Position numbers and translations under genes: made by a program
Part shown: positions 1 to 7,823 of the stretch, piece after piece
Position numbering within the stretch: position 1 is the first letter of the stretch
Layout: each line of letters opens with the position of its first letter
Origin: an uncultured Opitutia bacterium
GTDB lineage: Bacteria > Verrucomicrobiota > Verrucomicrobiia > Opitutales > UBA953
Direction of reading: 5' to 3'
Length of the DNA: 37,036 nt
Assembly (NCBI GenBank): GCA_903860195.1
Contig: CAIOPO010000131.1
Coordinates: forward strand, 1 to 37,036
Notes under the pieces: generated by a model
Seen by the model: the letters and a program-made list of their open reading frames with translations, nothing else
Database searches by the model: none
What the model was told of the DNA's origin: nothing

Positions 1-2400
1 CTTGAGGGCGTTGTCCTTGGCGCGGGCGATGGAGGCCTGGCGCTCCTTCTCGATCACGGCCAGTTCGTCGGCCAGCTTGGCGGAGAGGGCCTTGACCTCG
101 TTCTTGGCGGCGTCGATCGAAGGCTGCACGGGCGGGTTGGCGCGCTCGAGCTGGTCGACTTTCTGGCGGGCCTTGGCGAGCTCGCCGCTGAACTTCTTCT
201 GCACTTCCTCGGACCGGTCGGCGAACTCCTTGCGGTCGCCCATGCGCTCCGTGGCGCGGATCACCTCGTAGAGGTAGGTGAGGGCCTTGGGGTCCTTGGT
301 GTCCCAGTTGTAGAGCTCCATGTAGAGCTCGCGCATGCGGCGGTGCTCGCCGCGTCCGGGGAGCATCTTGTTGAGCTCGCGCAGCACGAACTCAAGGGCG
401 TTGGCGTTGCGGCGGCCGAGCTTGGCGGCGGCGATGTAAGCCTCGATGGCCTTGGCGGTGAAGACCTCCTTCTGCTTCTCGATCTCGGACTTCTTGGCCT
501 GCGCCTGGGCGCGGCCGGCGGGGGTCTGGGCGGCTCGGACGGCGAGGTCGGCCTCGCGGATGGCCTTGTCGAAGCCCTCCGCCAGGCGGATGTTGGCGTC
601 GCCGACGAGGGTGTGCACGTCCGGCAGCTGCACCTGGATCTCGTCGGACTTGTCGTTGCCGTAGTCCTTCAGCCACTCCTCGCACATCTTGATGGTCTCC
701 TCGGTCTCGGGGGGCTGGATGCCGAACCGCACGATCGCCTGGCGGTAGCGGACGTCGGGGATGAACAGGCCCTTCGGGTATTCGGCCTGATAGCGGTCGA
801 AGCCCTCCTTGGTCTCCTTGTACTTGCCCTGGTAGAACCAGCAGAGCGCGCCCATGTAGAGGACCTGCTGCCGGACCGGGGAGCGCTCGTACTTCGCGGA
901 GAAGGCGTCGAAGGCCTTGCGGGCCTCGTCCCACTCATACTGCGAGAACAGGCAGGCGGCGATCCGGAAGTCCAGTTCCATGGCCGCGTCGGGCGTCAGG
1001 TTGGTGACGTTGGAACGGGCCCACTTGTAGTGCTCGATGGCCTCCTTGTAGTCCTCGTTGTCCTGTGAGATCTCGCCGAGCGTGATGGCGATCGGCGACG
1101 TCTCGTCGGCCTTGGGGAACTTCTGGAGGAACTGCTTGCAGACGTCCTGGGCCTCGGTGCGGCGGCCCATCTGGCGCAGCGTGATGACGTAGTAGTAGTA
1201 GGCCCCGGTGATGCGGGAGAAGCCCGGGCTGCGGTCAAAGATGTCCTTGAAGGCGACGAACGCCTCCCAGGGGCGGCCGAGCTCGAGCAGGCAGAGGCCG
1301 ATGCGGTAGGAGATGAACGCGTCGTAGTCCTTGTTGGCCTTGAAGTCGGCGTCGATCTTCTTGAACCCCTCGAGGTCCTGGCGCGCCTGCTCGATGCGCA
1401 CCTTCATCTCGTCGTTGGGCTTGGGGTTCGCCTTGGTGAGGGCCTCGAGGGCCTCCTCCTTGGAGCCGATCGCCTTGGCGAGGTCGCGCGCGACGGCGGC
1501 GGCCCGCATCGTGCCCTGGTAGCTGGCGAGGGCCTGGCGGTAGAGCGTGCCGCGCACGGCCTCGTCGACCGCGGAGTCGGCCGAAGTGAAGCGCGCGTCG
1601 CCGATGCTGAGGAGCTGGAAGTTCGAACGGATCAGGTCGGCGGGAGAGCCGGTCTTGAAGGCGTCGACCTTCGCCTTCAGCTGCTCCGCCTCCTTGGGGA
1701 GGCCGAGCTTGGTGTAGATTTCGACGAGCTGGATGGCGGCCTCGCGGCGCTCGGGGGTGTTGACGCCCTCGCCGATGGCCTGCTGCAGGAAGCCGACGGC
1801 CTGCGAGTAGCCGGCCTTCTTGGCCTCCTCGGTGCCCGTCTTCACGCGGTCGACGCTGATCTTCGCGGAGAGCGCGAAGGCGTTGACGCGCACATCCGGG
1901 CGCTCGGTGATGCTGTTGCGGATCTTCTCGAGCCGGGTGAGGGCGGCGTCCCACTTGCCCTGGTTGGAGAAGGACTCGATGAGGGTCAGCTCGGCCACGC
2001 CGCGCCGGTTGTCGGCGTCGAAGAAGTCCTCGGTGCCCTTGGGGTATTTGGCGAGGAAGGAGGTGAGTTCGGCCTCGGTGCGGGGCCAGTCCTTGATGAA
2101 GTAGTAGCAGCTGGCCTTGCGGAAGGAGACCACGGCCTTGTACATGTCCTGCGCCGCCTCGGACTTCTTCTCGAGCTCAACGTACTTCTCCAGGGCCTCG
2201 CGGTACTTCTTGGCTTCGTAGAGCTGCTCGGCGGACTTGAACAGCGCCACGACGGGATCTTCGTCCGCCTTGGCGCCGGCGACGACCGCTCCGGCGGCCT
2301 GGGCCCGGAGCAGCGAAGGAGCCGGGGTGACGGCGATCAGGACTGCGAGGATGGCCGCCTTGGCCAGTCGATAGGTGCGTGACTCGGTGTGGGCCGTCAT
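1..2400 (-). CDS. Exported tetratricopeptide-repeat protein (partial, C-terminus beyond window)
   Basis: An open frame of 800 codons begins with ATG at 2400 and runs off the left edge without a stop. Residues 12-36 are a hydrophobic signal peptide ending in an AQA-type cleavage site, so the protein is predicted to be periplasmic or outer-membrane associated. The rest is alpha-helical with many TPR-like pairs, for example the YEAKKYREALEKY stretch near residue 60 and the EWDEARKAFDAFSAKY stretch near residue 490, each followed by a helix ending in a YP or FPK turn. A charged coiled-coil-like region follows near residues 750-800. Such long TPR proteins usually act as scaffolds in envelope complexes, but no specific partner can be named. 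It lies downstream of the ArsR-methyltransferase gene with a 104-base gap that holds its own promoter candidate. Confidence 0.85.
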   Translation of the reverse strand, partial: MTAHTESRTYRLAKAAILAVLIAVTPAPSLLRAQAAGAVVAGAKADEDPVVALFKSAEQLYEAKKYREALEKYVELEKKSEAAQDMYKAVVSFRKASCYYFIKDWPRTEAELTSFLAKYPKGTEDFFDADNRRGVAELTLIESFSNQGKWDAALTRLEKIRNSITERPDVRVNAFALSAKISVDRVKTGTEEAKKAGYSQAVGFLQQAIGEGVNTPERREAAIQLVEIYTKLGLPKEAEQLKAKVDAFKTGSPADLIRSNFQLLSIGDARFTSADSAVDEAVRGTLYRQALASYQGTMRAAAVARDLAKAIGSKEEALEALTKANPKPNDEMKVRIEQARQDLEGFKKIDADFKANKDYDAFISYRIGLCLLELGRPWEAFVAFKDIFDRSPGFSRITGAYYYYVITLRQMGRRTEAQDVCKQFLQKFPKADETSPIAITLGEISQDNEDYKEAIEHYKWARSNVTNLTPDAAMELDFRIAACLFSQYEWDEARKAFDAFSAKYERSPVRQQVLYMGALCWFYQGKYKETKEGFDRYQAEYPKGLFIPDVRYRQAIVRFGIQPPETEETIKMCEEWLKDYGNDKSDEIQVQLPDVHTLVGDANIRLAEGFDKAIREADLAVRAAQTPAGRAQAQAKKSEIEKQKEVFTAKAIEAYIAAAKLGRRNANALEFVLRELNKMLPGRGEHRRMRELYMELYNWDTKDPKALTYLYEVIRATERMGDRKEFADRSEEVQKKFSGELAKARQKVDQLERANPPVQPSIDAAKNEVKALSAKLADELAVIEKERQASIARAKDNALK

Positions 2401-2431
2401 GATTCAGATGGGTCCGTGGGGTGGGGCTTGG

Positions 2432-2461
2432 AAAGTAACCCTTCCGCTCGAGGATTGCCAA
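2432..2461 (-). promoter_or_regulatory. Candidate sigma70-type promoter for the TPR gene
   Basis: Read on the minus strand, TTGGCA (2461-2456) and TACTTT (2437-2432) are separated by 18 bases. The -35 matches consensus at five of six positions. The -10 keeps the leading T and A and the final T. It sits about 30 bases upstream of the ATG at 2400. This is pattern matching only. Confidence 0.4.
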
Positions 2462-2504
2462 GCCATAAGCCCCCTGGCGGAGGGCCCTGCGAATGTGAAT
2501 AACC

Positions 2505-3443
2505 TCAGCGACCCGCCTTGACTCCTGTCGCCAGGAGGGTCTCGAAGTGGGGCTCCTTGGGCTCCCGGGCCACGACGCGCACGGCGGACTCACGGAAGCC
2601 GGCCTCCTCGATCCAGTCGTGGAGCTCGTTCTCCTGGAACCCCAGCCAGCGGTCCGCATACAGCTCCCTCGCCTTCTCGAAGCGATGGGCCTTGAGGTCC
2701 AGGACCAGCAGGCGTCCGCCGGGCCGGAGGATGCGGTGGGCTTCGGCCAGCGCCTGGCGGGGGTTTTCGGCGTGATGCAGGGCCTGGCTCAGCAGGGCCA
2801 GGTCCACGCTGCCGTCGGCCAGGGGCACTTTCTCCATGTCGCCGAGCACGTAAGTGACGTTGTCCAGCCGCTCCTTGCGGGCGAGCGACCGGCCCACCTG
2901 GACCATGCGGCGGGAGTTGTCGACGCAGTGCACGCTTTCCGCGCCCCGGGCCAGCAGGCGGGAGAGCGTCCCGTCGCCGGCTCCGAGGTCGGCGATGCGC
3001 ACGCGGGGGGTGAGCAGCAGGAGCATCTGGCCCACGGCCTCCCAGGAGCGGCCGGGGCAATACTGCCGCCCGAGGCGTCCGGCGACGCGGTCGAAGTGCA
3101 TCTCCGCCTTGCGGCGCCGGCGCTCCACGATCCTCCGGAGGGCCCGTTGGTCGGCGGCCGACTGCGGCTCCTCCGCGGCCGCCTCGCACGCGGCCTCGAC
3201 CAGGGCGGCCACCCGGGAGGGCAGTCCGTGGGCGAGGGAATAATAGGTGCGCTTCCCGTCGCGGCGGTCGTCGGCGAGGCCGGCCTTGCGCAGCTGCGCC
3301 AGGTGCGTCGAGATGCGCGACTGGCCCATGGAGAGCACTTCCTGCAGCTCTCCGACCGCGAGCTCGGCGCGGCGCAGCAACGCCACGATCCGCGCCCTCG
3401 TGGGGTCGGCCAGAAGGCGCAGTGATTCCCAGGGCGAGGGCAT
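2505..3443 (-). CDS. ArsR-family regulator fused to SAM-dependent methyltransferase
   Basis: The 312-residue product has an N-terminal winged-helix ArsR domain (residues 5-80), including the recognition-helix segment SRISTHLAQLRKAGL and the wing RDGKRTYYSL. A C-terminal class I methyltransferase domain (about 115-300) shows motif I ADLGAGDGT at 151-159, an acidic strand end VHCVDNS near 171-177 and a UbiE-like LRPGGRLLVLDL at 239-250. The usual ArsR metal-binding ELCVCDL motif is absent, so metal sensing is unlikely. Fused ArsR-methyltransferase proteins include SahR-type regulators of the methionine/SAM cycle; that role is only an inference here. The ATG at 3443 was chosen because it starts directly on the winged-helix domain and follows a good promoter. 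The gene lies 62 bases downstream of the Gre gene. Confidence 0.85.
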   Translation of the reverse strand: MPSPWESLRLLADPTRARIVALLRRAELAVGELQEVLSMGQSRISTHLAQLRKAGLADDRRDGKRTYYSLAHGLPSRVAALVEAACEAAAEEPQSAADQRALRRIVERRRRKAEMHFDRVAGRLGRQYCPGRSWEAVGQMLLLLTPRVRIADLGAGDGTLSRLLARGAESVHCVDNSRRMVQVGRSLARKERLDNVTYVLGDMEKVPLADGSVDLALLSQALHHAENPRQALAEAHRILRPGGRLLVLDLKAHRFEKARELYADRWLGFQENELHDWIEEAGFRESAVRVVAREPKEPHFETLLATGVKAGR

Positions 3444-3454
3444 CTTGGGGCTCT

Positions 3455-3483
3455 CTTCTGTCCGCGGCGGGCCGCCGTGTCAA
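3455..3483 (-). promoter_or_regulatory. Promoter with inverted-repeat operator for the ArsR-methyltransferase gene
   Basis: On the minus strand a perfect TTGACA (3483-3478) and CAGAAG (3460-3455) are 17 bases apart. Almost the whole spacer is a perfect inverted repeat, CGGCGG-C-CCGCCG (3465-3477), abutting the -35 box. An operator placed between -35 and -10 is the usual arrangement for autorepression by ArsR-family proteins. The repeat is seen directly; its role as operator is inferred. It lies between the Gre stop codon and the ATG at 3443, so the regulator can be expressed independently of gre. Confidence 0.5.
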
Positions 3484-3505
3484 AAGCGGAAGCCCTGTCC
3501 GGGCC

Positions 3506-5476
3506 TCAGCGGGCGTCGATCCAGCGGGTCACCGAGAGCACGGTCCAGTTCTCGGTCCGGCCGTTGATGTTGGTGGCGAAGGTGTCGCCGGTCCGGCGGT
3601 TGAGGAACTGCTTGGCTAGAGGGGAGATGTAGGCCAGCGCGCCTTCCTCGGGCTTTCCGTCCCAGGCACCGAGGATGTGGTAGGTCACGCGGGACTTGTC
3701 GGAGCCGCGCTCCAGGGTGGCGGTCGAGCCGATGCCGATCACGTCGGCCTTGGCTTCGGTGAAGTCGGTCACGCGGGCCTTCTTGAGCAGGCCTTCGAGT
3801 TCCGCGCGACGGGCGCTGAGCGTGTCGTGGTCCTGACGGGCCATCTTGTACTCCGAGTTCTCGCGCAGGTCGCCGTGCTCCTTGGCCACCTGGATGGCCT
3901 CCTTGACCGCGGGGAGCTTGACCTGGATGATCTCGGTGAGCTCGCGCTCCTTCTCCTCCTTGCTGGACTGCGAGACGACCAGCTCCTTCTCGGCCGACTC
4001 GTCATCGTCGCGCTTGCTCTTGGTCAGGCGCTGGACGAGGGGCTCGATCTTGGCCATGCGGCTCAGCAGCTTGAGGCGCGTCATGTCGTCGAAGCCCTGG
4101 CTGTCGCGGAGGGAGCGCGCGAGGTCGAAGATGGTCTCGGTGTCCGCCTTGCGGCCTTCGGCCGGAGCGATGAGCTCCGGGATGAGGTCCTTGTCCTTCA
4201 CCAGCTCGAAGGCCAGCGGGATGCGGGCGGAGGAGTTGGACTCGAGGGCTTCGGTGTCGACCGAGGAAAGGATGGCTCCGAGCAGCGAGGGGCCGACGAG
4301 GGGAGCGACGACCTCGGCGTACTTCCGGGAGGCGCGGTTCTTGATGACCCAGATGATGACGGGAGCGCGGAGTTCGCGGGACTCGAGCCACTGGGCGAAA
4401 CGGGCGGCCACCTCGGCGGTCAGGCCGGCGTCGCACAGGTAGGAGACCGTCTCGGACACCAGCTTGGCGGAGCCGCTCTTGGCGGATCCGATCTCGCGGC
4501 TCTTGAGCAGGTCGAAGGCGCGGTCGGCCCACTTGTCGCCGTGGTGGGCCCGCACGAGGTCGAGTAGTCCGCGGATCTTCTCGCTGGTGTGCGGGATGTT
4601 CAGCGCGAGGACGGCCAGGTCCTGCTCGTTGCAGAGGGCGATGACGTCGGAGGCCGTGGGGCTGGTCATCTCGACGTTCTCGACGGCGGAGCGGAAGAAT
4701 TTGTCGCGGTTCCAGATGCCGACCAGGGCGGCCGGCAGTCCGTCACGGCGTCGACCGGGAGCGGAGGCCGCGGAAACGGCCTTGGCCAGGTCGGAGGAGA
4801 CTTTGGCGAGGTTGGATTCGGTCGCGGCGGAGCGGGTCTCGGAAGCGGGGCTTTCCGCCAGTTCGGCGAGAAGAGCGAGCCGGCGTTCCAGTCCCGGGGA
4901 GGACTCGTACTGGGCGAAGAGGTCCTCGCCGAGGTCCTTGGGGGCCTCCAGCAGGGCGTAGAGCCCGCCCTTGCGCTCCGGAACCAGAATGGCACGGTCG
5001 CGACGGAGGGCGGCACGGGCCTTGGTCCACCAGGACTTGAAGGCCGTGGCGCGCTCCTTGCCGGCGGCGAGGGAGGCGAAGTGGATGCGGTCCAGGGCGG
5101 CTTCGAGCGCGTAGGAGGTGCACTCTCCCGTGGGGTATTCCGCCAGGAGGGACTTCACGAGACCGGCAGGGTCTTCCGACAGGGCCTGGGCCACGGCGGC
5201 CTTGCCGGCGTCGGAGTAGGCGCGGGCGATGATTCCTTCGGGGTTGAGGAAGTCGATTTTGGCCACGAAGAACGCGGAATCGATGACGTGCCCCTTCTTG
5301 TTCTGTTCCGGGAAGTCCACCGTGAAGAGCTTCTTGTCGGCATCGTAGGCACGAATGATGCCGATGCCCCAGGTCTGATGGATGCAGAAGGCTTCCTGTC
5401 CCCCCGAGACCCGGTCGATCGCCGACTGCAGGTGCTGCGCTTTGGTGGCTTGCGGGTTGGAGGCCTTGTTGCTCAT
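3506..5476 (-). CDS. greA: Long GreA/GreB-family transcript cleavage factor with N-terminal extension
   Basis: Gre factors insert a coiled coil into the RNA polymerase secondary channel and stimulate cleavage of backtracked RNA. Here the canonical Gre part occupies only the last 150 or so of 656 residues: a coiled coil with the tip motif GDLRENSEY (535-543, carrying the acidic D536 and E539), then an FKBP-like domain to the end. About 500 extra residues precede it. They include an SH3-like WGIGIIRAYD...FTVDF segment (33-80) and a long helical-repeat region. Ordinary GreA is about 158 residues; Chlamydia GreA is similarly extended (about 715). The start is the ATG at 5476; an in-frame ATG further upstream (5656) lies inside the oppositely oriented rlmN and was not used. 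It is divergent from rlmN, with 99 bases between. Confidence 0.88.
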   Translation of the reverse strand: MSNKASNPQATKAQHLQSAIDRVSGGQEAFCIHQTWGIGIIRAYDADKKLFTVDFPEQNKKGHVIDSAFFVAKIDFLNPEGIIARAYSDAGKAAVAQALSEDPAGLVKSLLAEYPTGECTSYALEAALDRIHFASLAAGKERATAFKSWWTKARAALRRDRAILVPERKGGLYALLEAPKDLGEDLFAQYESSPGLERRLALLAELAESPASETRSAATESNLAKVSSDLAKAVSAASAPGRRRDGLPAALVGIWNRDKFFRSAVENVEMTSPTASDVIALCNEQDLAVLALNIPHTSEKIRGLLDLVRAHHGDKWADRAFDLLKSREIGSAKSGSAKLVSETVSYLCDAGLTAEVAARFAQWLESRELRAPVIIWVIKNRASRKYAEVVAPLVGPSLLGAILSSVDTEALESNSSARIPLAFELVKDKDLIPELIAPAEGRKADTETIFDLARSLRDSQGFDDMTRLKLLSRMAKIEPLVQRLTKSKRDDDESAEKELVVSQSSKEEKERELTEIIQVKLPAVKEAIQVAKEHGDLRENSEYKMARQDHDTLSARRAELEGLLKKARVTDFTEAKADVIGIGSTATLERGSDKSRVTYHILGAWDGKPEEGALAYISPLAKQFLNRRTGDTFATNINGRTENWTVLSVTRWIDAR

Positions 5477-5503
5477 TGCAAAAGGGGGTTGTGGGCATAA
5501 GAA
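5476..5503 (+). promoter_or_regulatory. Candidate rlmN promoter in the gre-rlmN divergent region
   Basis: TTGCAA (5476-5481) and TAAGAA (5498-5503) are 16 bases apart on the plus strand, upstream of rlmN; the -35 overlaps the divergent gre start codon. The same 99-base region also holds a perfect CTTGCAAG palindrome and a tight hairpin, GGCGGG/CCCGCC at 5524-5538. Matches are moderate, so this is tentative. Confidence 0.28.
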
Positions 5504-5575
5504 ATCCCTCTTGCAAGCAGGAAGGCGGGACGCCCGCCGACGCTTCTCCCGGCCCCGCAGGTCCCCATCCAAGCC

Positions 5576-6691
5576 ATGGCCTTCAAGCCCGAAAAACCGC
5601 CGATTCACGGTGAAACCCCAGACACCCTGGCGGAGCGGCTGGTCGCGGACGGCCACCCCCGCTACCGGGCGGGGCAGATCATGGAGTGGGTCTACGCCCG
5701 GAGGGCCGAGTCCCCTGCGGTCATGACCAATCTCCCCGCCGGTCTCAGGTCATGGCTCGAGTCGACCTTTGACTTCTCCCCCACCGAGTTGGTCGGCAAG
5801 CGCACGGCCTCGGACGTCACCCAGAAGGTGCTGCAGCGGCTCCGCGACGGGTCGTTCATCGAGACGGTCATCATCCGCGCCCCGATGGAGGGGGTGGGGC
5901 AGGACCGTTCCCGCCGCACGATCTGCATCTCGACCCAGGTCGGCTGCGCCTACGGGTGCAAGTTCTGCGCCTCGGGCCTGGAAGGATGGAAGCGCGACCT
6001 CTCCGCGGGCGAGATCGTGTCGCAGCTGGTGCAGGTCTGCCGCATCGAGGATGAGGCCGACCCCGCCCGCGCCTCCAAGGGGCTGGCGTCCTTCGACAAC
6101 ATCGTGGTGATGGGCATGGGTGAGCCGCTCGCCAATTACGACAATCTGATGGCCGCCCTCCGCACGGCCAACGCGAGCTGGGGCTTCGGCTTCGGCGCGC
6201 GGCGCATCACCATCTCGACTTCCGGCGTCGTGCCCCGTATCCACCGCCTCGCCGAGGAGCCGCTGGGGTTCCGTCTGGCGATCAGCCTGCACGGCGCGAC
6301 GAACGAGGTCCGGGAGCAGATCATGCCCGTGAACCGGAAGTACCCCCTCGAGGAGCTGCTGCCGGCGGCCAAGGCCTTCGCGCGCCGGCACGGACGCATG
6401 CTCACGTTGGAATTCATCCTGATACAGGACGTGAACGATTCGCTCGACCAGGCCCATCGTCTGGGCGCGATCGCCCGTGACCTGCACGCCCACGTCAACC
6501 TGATCCCCTACAACACCGTCGAAGGGCTGCCTTGGAAACGTCCCTCGCTCACGCGTCAGGACCGTTTCGTGAAGGAGCTGCGCAACGCCGGCGTCACGGC
6601 CACTCTCCGCCGCGAGAAGGGCCATGACATCGATGCGGCCTGCGGACAGCTGCGCCTCCGCAAGGAGCGCGAGGCGGCGGGGCCGGCCTAG
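5576..6691 (+). CDS. rlmN: Dual-specificity 23S rRNA A2503 / tRNA A37 C2-methyltransferase RlmN
   Basis: This radical-SAM enzyme methylates C2 of adenosine 2503 in 23S rRNA and of A37 in some tRNAs, supporting decoding and ribosome function in the cytoplasm. The 371-residue protein has the family layout: an N-terminal helical accessory domain, then the radical-SAM core with cluster cysteines C124, C128 and C131 (CAYGCKFC). C117 sits seven residues before the cluster and C356 near the C-terminus (DIDAACGQLR) is the expected methyl-carrying cysteine. Other family landmarks are GMGEPLANYDN and the ISLHGATNEVREQIMPVNRKYP region. The start is the ATG at 5576. The gene ends tail-to-tail with rpe, and the two share four bases, CTAG, which hold both stop codons. 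Confidence 0.97.
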   Translation: MAFKPEKPPIHGETPDTLAERLVADGHPRYRAGQIMEWVYARRAESPAVMTNLPAGLRSWLESTFDFSPTELVGKRTASDVTQKVLQRLRDGSFIETVIIRAPMEGVGQDRSRRTICISTQVGCAYGCKFCASGLEGWKRDLSAGEIVSQLVQVCRIEDEADPARASKGLASFDNIVVMGMGEPLANYDNLMAALRTANASWGFGFGARRITISTSGVVPRIHRLAEEPLGFRLAISLHGATNEVREQIMPVNRKYPLEELLPAAKAFARRHGRMLTLEFILIQDVNDSLDQAHRLGAIARDLHAHVNLIPYNTVEGLPWKRPSLTRQDRFVKELRNAGVTATLRREKGHDIDAACGQLRLRKEREAAGPA

Positions 6692-7338
6692 GCCGACATC
6701 GCCCGGGCGAAGGCACGCCTGTCGGGCGCCTTGAAGAAGGCCGTGCCGGTGACGAAGGTGTCGGCTCCGGCATCCCGGCACCGGGCGGCGGTCTCAAGGT
6801 TGATCCCGCCGTCGACCTCCAGACGGAAGCCCAGGTTCTTCCGCCGGCGTTCACCGTCGAGGGTCCTCAGACTGTCCAGCGCCGAGGGGATGAAGGACTG
6901 TCCGCCGAAGCCGGGGAAGACCGTCATGCAGAGGACCAGGTCCGCCTTTTCCAGGAAGGGCAGGGCCCTTGCCGGGTCGCAGTCGGGATTGAGCGCGAGT
7001 CCGGCCGGCAGTCCGGCCGCACGGATGGCGTCAAGCGTCGCGCCGACGTCGTGCTGGGCTTCGACATGCACGGTGATGCGGTCGGCGCCGGCCTTCACGA
7101 AGGCGTCCACGAAGCGGTCGGGGCGCGACAGCATCAGATGCACGTCGAAGTGCAGCTTGGTCCTCGGCCGCAGGTCGGCCACCACCTGCGGGCCGAAGCT
7201 GATGTTGGGCACGAAGTGCCCGTCCATGATGTCCAGATGCAGCCAGGGGGCTCCCGATTCCTCGACGGCACGGACGCCGCCCGCGAAGTCGCCGTGGTCG
7301 GCGGCCAGCAGGGAGGGCGCTACGACGCGGGAGGGCAT
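6688..7338 (-). CDS. rpe: Ribulose-phosphate 3-epimerase
   Basis: The enzyme interconverts ribulose 5-phosphate and xylulose 5-phosphate in the pentose phosphate pathway. The 216-residue TIM-barrel protein shows the metal-binding and catalytic set: H34 and D36 in LHLDIMDGHFVPN, H67 in FDVHLM and D176 in EVDGGIN. The phosphate-binding segment FPGFGGQSF follows MTV near 138-149. Length matches the family (about 215-225). The ATG at 7338 begins the conserved APSLLAADHGDF segment; the frame remains open upstream across the LptE-like gene, but that is an unused high-GC extension. It is the last gene of the rpmF operon, two bases after the LptE-like stop, and its own stop overlaps that of rlmN. Confidence 0.96.
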   Translation of the reverse strand: MPSRVVAPSLLAADHGDFAGGVRAVEESGAPWLHLDIMDGHFVPNISFGPQVVADLRPRTKLHFDVHLMLSRPDRFVDAFVKAGADRITVHVEAQHDVGATLDAIRAAGLPAGLALNPDCDPARALPFLEKADLVLCMTVFPGFGGQSFIPSALDSLRTLDGERRRKNLGFRLEVDGGINLETAARCRDAGADTFVTGTAFFKAPDRRAFARAMSA

Positions 7339-7340
7339 GG

Positions 7341-7823
7341 TCACCAGGAGGAAGTGGCGGCCTCCCTGATCTGTGCGGCGATGTCCGCGTAGGCGGCGGG
7401 CCCGAGGCTCAGCTCGCCCGCGGCGGTGTCTCCGGTCGGCTGGAAGACGAAGGAACCGGTGAAGCTCCTGTCCTTGAAGACGGTCCTGGCCCCGCCTTCC
7501 GTGGTCAGGGTGCAGCGCACGACGTAAGTGATGCGGTGGCTGGAGAAATCGCGCGCGTCGTCGGGCCGGGCGGAGAGGGCCGCCCGCTGGAAGCTGACGA
7601 GCTCGGCCTCCAGCCGCGCCCCGCCCGGTCCCAGGCGGACGCGGGGGTCCATCGTGAAGGCCTCCGCGAGGCGGGTGTGCAGCGCCGCGTGCACGCCGGT
7701 GCGCGAGGTCGAATTGCGGACCGGCGCGATGTCGACGGACCGGAAGGGCGGCGGCGGGCCTCCGGCCTTGTAGGCGGAGCAGCCTGCGAGCAGGGCGAGG
7801 AGGGCGGTGAGGCCGAGGCGCAT
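7341..7823 (-). CDS. LptE-like outer-membrane lipoprotein
   Basis: The 160-residue product begins with a lipoprotein signal peptide; the lipobox LLAGC puts the lipidated cysteine at position 15. The mature part has the order seen in LptE-type proteins: a proline-rich linker, a beta strand RSVDIAPVRNSTSRTGV followed by helices (HTRLAEAF), a central set of strands with a receptor-like YVVRCTLTT, and a C-terminal helix. LptE plugs the LptD barrel and helps deliver LPS to the outer leaflet of the outer membrane. Similarity is by pattern and sequence divergence in this family is high, so a general outer-membrane lipoprotein remains possible. The start codon shares one base with the stop of the BamD-like gene (TGATG), indicating translational coupling. 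Confidence 0.7.
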   Translation of the reverse strand: MRLGLTALLALLAGCSAYKAGGPPPPFRSVDIAPVRNSTSRTGVHAALHTRLAEAFTMDPRVRLGPGGARLEAELVSFQRAALSARPDDARDFSSHRITYVVRCTLTTEGGARTVFKDRSFTGSFVFQPTGDTAAGELSLGPAAYADIAAQIREAATSSW

